Position numbers and translations under genes: made by a program
In this document: one piece after another, positions 1-6,218 of the stretch
Position numbering within the stretch: position 1 is the first letter of the stretch
Layout: every line of letters begins with the position of its first letter
Notes under the pieces: model-generated
Databases searched by the model: none
The model's input: the letters and a program-made list of their open reading frames with translations, nothing else
What the model was told of the DNA's origin: nothing
Source: Helicobacteraceae bacterium
GTDB lineage: Bacteria; Campylobacterota; Campylobacteria; Campylobacterales; Sulfurimonadaceae
Reading direction: 5' to 3'
Length of the DNA stretch: 6,513 bases
Assembly: GCA_027056525.1 (NCBI GenBank)
Contig: JALUKO010000383.1
Location: forward strand, 1 to 6,513

Positions 1-623
1 TCTCTAAACATCGAAATACCCAACATATCTACAATAAATATATTTGCTCCATATATCTTTAACTGGTAGGCTGACTGATACGCAACAACAACACCAATCA
101 AAAAACTTGTGAGCATGATGATACCCAAAGCCTTGATGGCACTCTCGTTGAGTTCAAAAGCTATCTCTTTATAACGAATATTTTTTATTGATCTCAAATA
201 ATGAAACTTCGTTGCAAACAACTCACCTATGAAAGCCATAAATGCTAAAAAACCTCTGTAATTATTGTAGCTGTTTTGCCCTAGTGTCTCAAGAAATGTT
301 CTTTTTTTTCTATGTGGGATCTGCGTATATTTTTTACGCTCCTGTTTTACAAGTTCCAAGGTCTCTTGTATCTCTTTATTGCTGCACAGCAGCGTTACAT
401 TGTGGTTTTTGTATCTTTTATAGAGTGCATTGATAAAAATAGAGGAAGCGGTATCTAAATATGTCAGTTGTTCAAGGTTGATCTCTATATTTTTTACACA
501 AGAGATATCAATATCTTTCAACTTCGTTTCAAAAGTAGAGATATCATACAAAGAAAACTCTCCATTAAATTCTAAGGAGAGTTTATCATCTGTATAATTG
601 AGCTGTAGTGTAGAATGGTTCAT
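1..623 (-). CDS. mlaE: STAS-MlaE family ABC transporter permease (5' part, runs off the left edge)
   Basis: The 207 complete codons visible are the N-terminal part of a lipid-transport ABC permease of the MlaE family, which in other bacteria moves phospholipids between the inner and outer membranes with an MlaF-type ATPase and an MlaD-type MCE protein. Residues 1 to about 98 look like a STAS domain, with a beta-strand and turn reading INLEQLTYLDTASS at 48-61; the LDTA motif resembles that of the separate MlaB subunit of E. coli. The permease part begins near residue 107 (FLETLGQNSYNNYRGF). A membrane helix follows at about 163-183, then the family signature around SFLIGVVVAYQSAYQL, YGANIF and LGISMFR. 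The ATG at 623 lies 10 bases after the cheW stop. Its only purine-rich stretch (GAGAGAGA) is 17 bases upstream, so translation may be coupled to cheW. The rest of the membrane domain is outside the window. The family call is firm; the exact substrate is unknown. Confidence 0.88.
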   Translation of the reverse strand, partial: MNHSTLQLNYTDDKLSLEFNGEFSLYDISTFETKLKDIDISCVKNIEINLEQLTYLDTASSIFINALYKRYKNHNVTLLCSNKEIQETLELVKQERKKYTQIPHRKKRTFLETLGQNSYNNYRGFLAFMAFIGELFATKFHYLRSIKNIRYKEIAFELNESAIKALGIIMLTSFLIGVVVAYQSAYQLKIYGANIFIVDMLGISMFR

Positions 624-633
624 ATGAGTGAAA

Positions 634-1128
634 TTAAAAATCTCTCTCTAATAATTTGTTTACTTTTAAGATGGTCAATATCCTGTCATCTTGTTTTCCG
701 ACACCATCGATCATAGAATCATCACCTGCCATGGTATCAGGAGCCGGACCGATATCACTCTTTTTGATCCTTATCGCCATTGTAAGTCTGTCTATAACAA
801 AACCTGCAACCTCACCACCCTGTTTGAGCACAAAAAATCTTGTTTCTTCATTGTGTTTTTTTGCTCCTAGGCCAAACTTTAAACGAAGATCAATAAGAGG
901 TATCACTGAACCACGAAGGTTAAAAACACCAAGAACATAAGCCGGGGTTTGAGGGACTCTTGTCCATCTGATAGGTTTTATGATCTCTTGTATCGTCAAG
1001 ATAGGAACAGCATACTCCTCCTCACCTATTATAAATCCTACGAGTTGTACTATATCATCTGAATGCTCTATTGCCAGATTTTGTTGCTCACTCTGCTTGT
1101 CAATAATTTGTTTTAATTTATCACTCAT
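634..1128 (-). CDS. cheW: Chemotaxis coupling protein CheW
   Basis: CheW is the cytoplasmic adaptor that links chemoreceptors to the CheA kinase in the signalling array. The 164-residue protein has a poorly conserved, Gln- and charge-rich N-terminal extension (about 1-26). One CheW domain follows from about 27 to 160: VGFIIGEEEYAVPI at 30-43, IQEII at 46-50, VPQTPAYVLGVFNLRG at 58-73, and VIPLIDLR at 75-82. Arg72 in NLRG matches the conserved arginine of the family that is needed for coupling. The ATG at 1128 overlaps the cheA stop by one base (TAATG). It is preceded by GGAG (1137-1140) eight bases upstream, so translation is probably coupled to cheA. It is the last chemotaxis gene of the cheV-cheA-cheW set. 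The domain is complete, with no sign of damage. Confidence 0.95.
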   Translation of the reverse strand: MSDKLKQIIDKQSEQQNLAIEHSDDIVQLVGFIIGEEEYAVPILTIQEIIKPIRWTRVPQTPAYVLGVFNLRGSVIPLIDLRLKFGLGAKKHNEETRFFVLKQGGEVAGFVIDRLTMAIRIKKSDIGPAPDTMAGDDSMIDGVGKQDDRILTILKVNKLLERDF

Positions 1129-3533
1129 TATAAGAACTCCGATTTAAAGTTTATATTTCTTTGTACCACGCTTGAGAGATAGTCTCCCGAGTAAGGTTTT
1201 GTTATATACTCAACCATTCCAGATTCAACACCACGCATTCTGTCAGATTTACCTGTTCTAGAAGTTACCGCAATAAGAGGCAGATTTTTGTATCTGTTAT
1301 ATTTTTTAATCTCATTGGCCAAAGTATATCCATCCATTCTTGGCATCTCGATATCTATAAGCATAGCATCAAAATTATGTTCACCCTGTTTTAGTATATT
1401 GAGTGCTTCTTGCCCGTCACTTGCCTCGACAAGATTGATCCCGAGTGGTTCCAATGCTTTGCGCATGATCATTCTATCTGTTTTAGAATCATCAACAATC
1501 ATGACTGTATAATCATCTGCTTTTGTTTTTTCGTGAGAATGTTCCTCTTGTGACGCGTTGTCTGTCATTGCCGTAGATTTGACACCTTTTGCCATCTGCA
1601 TAAGAGCTACAACATCAACAATAAGAGTTACACCGCCATCTCCACGGATAGTAGCCCCGGCAACCCCTTCAATACCTTTGAGGTAATCACCCAGAGATTT
1701 AATAACGATCTCTTCTTGACCGACAAGTGAATCAACAATAAGTCCAAGCTTACTTGCACCAAGACCAAGTACAACAACATACGCATGTTCACTTGAATCC
1801 AGTATACGCTCAACCTCAAAGATATCACCTATATGAACCAAAGAGAGAACCTCATCGCGAAGTCTCATTACAGAACGGTTTTCTACAGTGTAAATCTCAT
1901 CTCTTGAGATACGAACAGTCTCAAGTACAGAAGCAAGAGGGATCGCATAATGCTCCTCTTGAACACCAACAAGTAATGCCTGAATGATCGCCAAAGTAAG
2001 AGGGATCTTAAGCTTCAAAGAGGTACCCACTCCAAGTTCACTCTCTATATCTATGATGCCGTTGAGTTTTTCAATGTTTGTTTTTACAACATCCATACCG
2101 ACACCGCGACCACTCACATTGGTAACCGCTGCAGCTGTGGAGAAGCCCGGCTTAAAGATAAGTCCAAACGCCTCTTTGTCGCTCATCGTATCCGCTTCTT
2201 TTTCAGTGATGATACCTTTTTCAAGAGACTTGTTTTTCAACATATCTACATCTAAGCCTTTTCCGTCATCATCTATCTGAATAACAATGGCATTACCCTC
2301 ATTGTAAGCTTTTAGCGATATTGTTCCTGTTTCCGGTTTCCCTTTTGCAAGACGCTCATCAGGCATCTCAATTCCATGATCACATGAGTTTCTAATAATA
2401 TGAACAAGGGGATCACCAATCTCCTCAACAATAGACTTATCAAGCTCTGTCTCCTCACCCGATATTACCAACTCTATTTTTTTATCAAGTTCACGTGAAA
2501 GATCTCTAATCATACGCGGGAACTTGTTAAATACCTTACCGATTGGAAGCATTCTTGTCTTCATAACGGCAATTTGCAGATCTGTGGTTACAAGTGAAAC
2601 TATCGAAACAACCTGATTGAGCTCTTCTAAAAACTCCTCCCCTTCATAACGCTCTTCCACATCATCATTTATCTTAATAAGTCTGTTTTTGGCAAGAACG
2701 AGTTCCCCTATAAGGTTCATAAGATGATCAAGTCTTTTAACATCCACACGAATAGTTTGCTCAACCGCTGCCGGTGCTCTTTTTGCCGGAGCTGCTGCTT
2801 TTACATCACTTTTTACAGGCTCCTCTTTTTTAACAGGTGCGGGAGTAGGCGTTAGGGGAACCGGCTTTGATTCAGCTTCCACTTCCTCTTTTGGTTCCTC
2901 TTGTTCCTGTGCAACTTCATCCGGTGAAGGTGGTGGAGCCGGTACACTCTCCCCTGCTGCGATTTTAGCTTCACGCTTGGCTTTGTCTTCTTCTTGTCTT
3001 TGTTGTAGAAGCCTTTCAATTTCTGCTTCTATCTCATCCGGATCCATATTTTCATAATCCGGTTCATCTTCATCTTCTGTAAGCTCTTCTTCTACAACAC
3101 TCTCTTGTTCTATTGGAGCATCTGAAACAGGTGTTTGCACCTCACCTGTTCCACCACTTACCTTGTCAAGTCTGGCAACACATGCTGAGACGTCTATGCC
3201 TGAATCTTCACTTGTATCACGGATCTTTTCTAAGAGTGTTTTCATAAGATCAACTGATTCTAAGATAACATCCATGATATCGGGAGTGATTACAAGCTCA
3301 CCATGTCGTGCTTTGTTAAGCACATCTTCCATATGATGTGTCAGGTGTGTTAAAACATCAAAATTCAAAAATGAAGAAGCACCTTTTACAGTATGTGCAA
3401 CACGAAATATTCCATTTAAAAGCTCTAAGTCTTCAGGGTTTGACTCCAACTCAACCAGATCTTCATCCAATTTTTCAACAAGTTCAAACGATTCAACTAA
3501 AAAATCTTGCAGTATCTCTTGAAATTCATCCAT
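1128..3533 (-). CDS. cheA: Chemotaxis histidine kinase CheA with fused C-terminal receiver (CheAY)
   Basis: This 801-residue kinase phosphorylates itself in response to receptor state and passes phosphate to response regulators. Domains in order are: HPt (P1) at about 1-105 with phospho-accepting His47 in VAHTVKGASS; a linker at about 125-257, strongly acidic and rich in Pro, Ala and Lys, in which I recognise no P2 regulator-binding domain; dimerisation helices (P3) from about 258 to 325; the ATPase domain (P4) to about 510, with N box HIIRNSCDHGIE at 378-389, DDDGKGLD at 421-428, GFSTA at 463-467 and GRGVGMD at 475-481; a CheW-like P5 domain at about 512-650; and a receiver at about 675-797 with acidic pair Asp681/682, phospho-acceptor Asp727 in IDIEMPRMDG, Thr757 and Lys779 in TKP. 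All catalytic motifs look intact. The ATG at 3533 has TAGGAG (3541-3546) seven bases upstream, overlapping the cheV stop. CheA-receiver fusions are known in Helicobacter and Campylobacter, where the receiver is thought to act as a phosphate sink or modulator. Confidence 0.97.
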   Translation of the reverse strand: MDEFQEILQDFLVESFELVEKLDEDLVELESNPEDLELLNGIFRVAHTVKGASSFLNFDVLTHLTHHMEDVLNKARHGELVITPDIMDVILESVDLMKTLLEKIRDTSEDSGIDVSACVARLDKVSGGTGEVQTPVSDAPIEQESVVEEELTEDEDEPDYENMDPDEIEAEIERLLQQRQEEDKAKREAKIAAGESVPAPPPSPDEVAQEQEEPKEEVEAESKPVPLTPTPAPVKKEEPVKSDVKAAAPAKRAPAAVEQTIRVDVKRLDHLMNLIGELVLAKNRLIKINDDVEERYEGEEFLEELNQVVSIVSLVTTDLQIAVMKTRMLPIGKVFNKFPRMIRDLSRELDKKIELVISGEETELDKSIVEEIGDPLVHIIRNSCDHGIEMPDERLAKGKPETGTISLKAYNEGNAIVIQIDDDGKGLDVDMLKNKSLEKGIITEKEADTMSDKEAFGLIFKPGFSTAAAVTNVSGRGVGMDVVKTNIEKLNGIIDIESELGVGTSLKLKIPLTLAIIQALLVGVQEEHYAIPLASVLETVRISRDEIYTVENRSVMRLRDEVLSLVHIGDIFEVERILDSSEHAYVVVLGLGASKLGLIVDSLVGQEEIVIKSLGDYLKGIEGVAGATIRGDGGVTLIVDVVALMQMAKGVKSTAMTDNASQEEHSHEKTKADDYTVMIVDDSKTDRMIMRKALEPLGINLVEASDGQEALNILKQGEHNFDAMLIDIEMPRMDGYTLANEIKKYNRYKNLPLIAVTSRTGKSDRMRGVESGMVEYITKPYSGDYLSSVVQRNINFKSEFL

Positions 3534-3543
3534 ATTTACACTC

Positions 3544-4485
3544 CTATTTCATATGTGCACGAACAACACGTGCTACTTCGTCATAAAAAGAATTTGCCTG
3601 AAACTTAACTAGGTAGGCTTCACCTCCGGCTTCTTTACCTCTATTTTCACTAAAGTGATCACTTATGGATGAGTTGAAGATGATCGGTATATTGTCATAA
3701 CGACTATCATCTTTAACATTTGCGGCAAAATGAAATCCGTCCATCCGTGGCATCTCAACATCAGATATGATAATTTTCAGTTGATTTGATATGTTCTTAC
3801 CATATGTAGCGTAAAGTTCATTTAATTTTTCCAGACCATCTTCACCATCAATCGCTTCTACAACACTAAAGCCCATTTTGATCAGCGCTTCTTTGACAAT
3901 TTTTCTTGCTGTAGAACTGTCATCAAGCACAAGTGCATACCCTGAAAAACTCTCCAGTTCCTGAGGAATGTTATCAACATCAGGTTCATACAGCCCAAGA
4001 TCTTGGACAACACTCTCAAGATCTAAAATAAGTAAGACACTGTCTCCCTCTATTTTAGTGACACCGGTGATTTTACTGCCATCCAAACTTCCCGAACCAC
4101 TTACAAAAGTAGCTGGCTCAATATCACTCCAGCTGATACGTCTGATCCGTTTTGCCTCATGTACAATAAAGCCGATCAGAACATTGTTGAACTCCGTAAT
4201 GATGACTCTTGAGTTTTTTTCAGCATTTTCGGGTTGCTGAATTCCCATCCATTTTGCCAGGTTCACCACAGGTATCACCACACTTCTCAGATCAAATATA
4301 CCCTCAATGAACTCAGGCGTACCGGGCAGTTCTGTCAAGGAAGGCACACGAATGATCTCACGAACCTTCGATACGTTTATACCGTAGATCCCCTCATACA
4401 CTTCGCCCTCTTCCTCTTTTAAAATGCGAAAATCAACGAGCTCCATCTCATTAGAACCTACTTTTAGCGAATTATCTAAATGCAT
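3544..4485 (-). CDS. cheV: Chemotaxis protein CheV (CheW domain plus receiver)
   Basis: CheV is a coupling protein that links receptors to CheA and carries its own phosphorylatable receiver, used in adaptation or as a phosphate sink. Of 313 residues, about 15-165 form the CheW-like domain: YGINVSKVREII at 34-45, LPGTPEFIEGIFDLR at 53-67, and VVIPVVNL at 69-76. A short linker leads to the receiver at about 182-312, with acidic residues Asp188/189 in VLDDSST, phospho-acceptor Asp242 in SDVEMPRMDG, Ser272 in the Thr/Ser position, and Lys294 in LVKF. Lys is followed by Phe instead of the usual Pro; I believe this is common in CheV. The ATG at 4485 has AAGGAG (4496-4501) ten bases upstream, inside the last codons of the preceding gene. 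That favours it over the internal Met14. It leads the cheV-cheA-cheW set, as in Campylobacter jejuni. Confidence 0.95.
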   Translation of the reverse strand: MHLDNSLKVGSNEMELVDFRILKEEEGEVYEGIYGINVSKVREIIRVPSLTELPGTPEFIEGIFDLRSVVIPVVNLAKWMGIQQPENAEKNSRVIITEFNNVLIGFIVHEAKRIRRISWSDIEPATFVSGSGSLDGSKITGVTKIEGDSVLLILDLESVVQDLGLYEPDVDNIPQELESFSGYALVLDDSSTARKIVKEALIKMGFSVVEAIDGEDGLEKLNELYATYGKNISNQLKIIISDVEMPRMDGFHFAANVKDDSRYDNIPIIFNSSISDHFSENRGKEAGGEAYLVKFQANSFYDEVARVVRAHMK

Positions 4486-4489
4486 AGTT

Positions 4490-5224
4490 TTATCTCTCCT
4501 TAGAGAATATTTTCTCTTCTAATAACTCTGTTTGTGATAATTTTACTATAAAATATCTTTGATTGCACGCAAAAGCACCTAAGTTGATATAGGTAAATTG
4601 ATCAAATTTAAACGACTTATTTTGGTGAAAGTGTCCTTCTATAAAGTAATCACAGCTATATTTATTTGCAAGTCTGGTATATATAAACTTCTCAAACCCC
4701 ACAAAATCTTTACAATCATCTTTTTTGCTCAAGTAACTATCTAGCTTTTTAAAAAGTTTATGTCCTAAAAGAAGATCGATCAAGTTGAGCACCCTCAAAA
4801 CAAAACTGTTGCGAATAATAGCTGTATATACTCTATAGCTCAGGTTACTTCCAAAATCACCATGGGCAAGCAAAACTTTTTTAGAGTTATATTTGCACTC
4901 AACAGGCTGTTTGCTGATAGGAAAAACTTTAATGTTTGGAAATACTTTTTTGAGATTAAAGTCATGGTTTCCTTCAAGATAAAGCACTTCTATCGATGAA
5001 GATATCTTTTGTAAAAGTGTAAGGGCTTCTGCATTGATCTTTTGTGTATAAGGCACTTCATAAAACAAAGCATCAAATATATCGCCCATCAAAATAAGCT
5101 GTGTGGGTTGTAATTTTTTTGAATCGATCTCTTGTAAAAAGTCTAAAAAAACTGGACGAAGATGGGAGTAGTGCGCATCTGTTACAAAAAACGCACCCTC
5201 TTTTATTTGAAGATTATGGGACAT
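4490..5224 (-). CDS. LpxH-like calcineurin-type metallophosphoesterase (probable UDP-2,3-diacylglucosamine diphosphatase)
   Basis: This 244-residue protein is a binuclear metal phosphoesterase. The metal-binding motifs appear in the expected order: DAH (Asp16, His18), GDIFD at 47-51 (Asp48), GNHD at 85-88 (Asn86), HGD at 121-123 (His121) and GHFH at 197-200 (His198, His200). Length and motif spacing agree well with LpxH, the membrane-associated lipid A enzyme that cleaves UDP-2,3-diacylglucosamine to lipid X and UMP. However, enterobacterial LpxH has GNRD where this protein has the general family's GNHD, so the substrate is not certain; another phosphoesterase role is possible and no gene symbol is assigned. 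The hydrophobic run at 141-153 (VLRVLNLIDLLLG) could be part of the lipid-binding cap. The ATG at 5224 overlaps argC by 11 bases. It lacks a good Shine-Dalgarno sequence, suggesting translational coupling to argC. No better in-frame start is visible. Confidence 0.85.
   Translation of the reverse strand: MSHNLQIKEGAFFVTDAHYSHLRPVFLDFLQEIDSKKLQPTQLILMGDIFDALFYEVPYTQKINAEALTLLQKISSSIEVLYLEGNHDFNLKKVFPNIKVFPISKQPVECKYNSKKVLLAHGDFGSNLSYRVYTAIIRNSFVLRVLNLIDLLLGHKLFKKLDSYLSKKDDCKDFVGFEKFIYTRLANKYSCDYFIEGHFHQNKSFKFDQFTYINLGAFACNQRYFIVKLSQTELLEEKIFSKER
4545..4572 (-). promoter_or_regulatory. Weak candidate sigma-70 promoter for cheV inside the upstream gene
   Basis: On the minus strand TTGCGT (4572-4567) is followed after 16 bases by TATAGT (4550-4545), about 60 bases before the cheV start codon. 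The -10 element matches 5 of 6 consensus bases; the -35 element matches only 3 of 6. It lies within the 3' coding end of the LpxH-like gene in AT-rich DNA, where chance matches are common. No sigma-54 GG-N10-GC element fits at this spot. Confidence 0.2.
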
Positions 5225-6218
5225 AGGCTATATCTGGAATTCCTAAGGACTCATCAAATCCCATCATTATATTTGCATTGACAACGGCTTGTGAAGAGGC
5301 TCCACGCATAAGGTTGTCAATGGCACTTGAGATAAACAAAACACTCCCTTTTTGTTTGACATAGATATCACAGAAATTTGTTCCTGCTACATTTTTCATA
5401 TCAACTGGAGTATGACTTATGCGAACAAAAGGGGCATCTTTATAGTATGCTTCTAAAGTACTCAAAGCATCAAAGTCAGAAGAAACCTGTATATATATGC
5501 TAGATATCATTCCCCGTGTTAAGGGAACTAGGTGAGGAACAAAATGAACCTCATCAAAATCGACTCCCAATTTTTGAGCGATCTCCGGAGCATGACGGTG
5601 CATAAGAGGGTTGTATGCAAAAATATTGTCATTGACATTGACAAAATGGGTCACATCACTGAGTTTTTTGCCGGCACCGCTTACACCTGTTTTTGCATCG
5701 ATGATGATAGGCGTGTGTGCAATACGTTTTTCCATAAACGGCAATAAGCCCAAGATTGCAGAAGTGGGGAAACAACCGGGATTTGCTACGAGCTTTGCAG
5801 ACTTGAGGGCATCTTTTGTGATCTCCGGAAGTCCGTAAACTACATGTTTTAAGTTTTGGTTATCGGTATGGGGGCAGTAAAATTCCTCATAGATATCTTG
5901 AGGCAATCTATAATCAGCAGACAGATCAACTACTTTAACACCTTTTGCTAGCAAAGGTTTAACATATGCCATCGCTGTTTTATGAGGCAATGCCAGAAAT
6001 ACAAGTTCACATTCTTGCGAGATCTCATCGATATCTGTTTTAAGAACCTTACATTCATAAACACCCTTGAGTGAAGGGTGAAGTTCACTCAAAAGCACAC
6101 CACCTTCCGAGTTGGCCACATAAGAGAGTTTAAATTTTGGGTGTTTTATAAGTATCTTGAGCAGTTCAAGACCGGTATAACCGCTCACCCCGATAATACC
6201 TACATTAATTGCATTCAA
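5214..6218 (-). CDS. argC: N-acetyl-gamma-glutamyl-phosphate reductase
   Basis: ArgC carries out the NADPH-dependent reduction of N-acetylglutamyl phosphate to N-acetylglutamate semialdehyde, the third step of arginine biosynthesis, in the cytoplasm. The 334-residue length is normal for the family. The nucleotide-binding loop GIIGVSGYTG is at 8-17 and DLSADYR at 98-104. The catalytic Cys149 lies in NPGCFPTS, with KTGVSGAGK at 176-184 and HRHAPEI at 207-213 holding the expected catalytic His. PHLVPLTRGM is at 228-237 and DNLMRGASSQAV at 301-312. The start is a TTG codon at 6216-6218. No in-frame ATG lies near the N-terminus, and AGGAGA (6225-6230) sits six bases upstream, so TTG is well supported. 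The gene begins 14 bases inside the end of greA and overlaps the next gene by 11 bases. No other arg gene is visible here. Confidence 0.96.
   Translation of the reverse strand: MNAINVGIIGVSGYTGLELLKILIKHPKFKLSYVANSEGGVLLSELHPSLKGVYECKVLKTDIDEISQECELVFLALPHKTAMAYVKPLLAKGVKVVDLSADYRLPQDIYEEFYCPHTDNQNLKHVVYGLPEITKDALKSAKLVANPGCFPTSAILGLLPFMEKRIAHTPIIIDAKTGVSGAGKKLSDVTHFVNVNDNIFAYNPLMHRHAPEIAQKLGVDFDEVHFVPHLVPLTRGMISSIYIQVSSDFDALSTLEAYYKDAPFVRISHTPVDMKNVAGTNFCDIYVKQKGSVLFISSAIDNLMRGASSQAVVNANIMMGFDESLGIPDIAYVP

Noticed and set aside
242..433. Plus-strand open frame of 63 codons
   Set aside because: It is antisense to the STAS-MlaE gene, has a Cys/Phe/Tyr-rich sequence unlike a real protein, and the minus-strand reading has clear family motifs.
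656..940. Plus-strand open frame of 94 codons opposite cheW
   Set aside because: It is fully contained in cheW on the opposite strand, has no recognisable domain, and is low-complexity in Ser, Pro and Ile.
1754..1987. Plus-strand open frame of 77 codons rich in Gln and His inside cheA
   Set aside because: It lies opposite the highly conserved P5 domain of cheA, its composition reflects the complement of that gene, and no ribosome binding site or family resemblance is seen.
1984..2280. Plus-strand open frame of 98 codons opposite cheA
   Set aside because: It is antisense to the ATPase domain of cheA; its Ser/Pro/Leu-rich sequence is typical of a shadow frame.
2800..3130. Repeated Glu/Pro codon runs in the cheA linker as a possible DNA repeat array
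   Set aside because: The runs vary in length and codon use and show no regular period; they reflect amino-acid composition of a flexible linker.
4558..4580. Possible sigma-54 promoter before cheV (minus-strand AGGTGC...GTGCAA)
   Set aside because: The GG to GC spacing is 11, not 10, and the flanking bases do not match the TGGCAC-N5-TTGC consensus.
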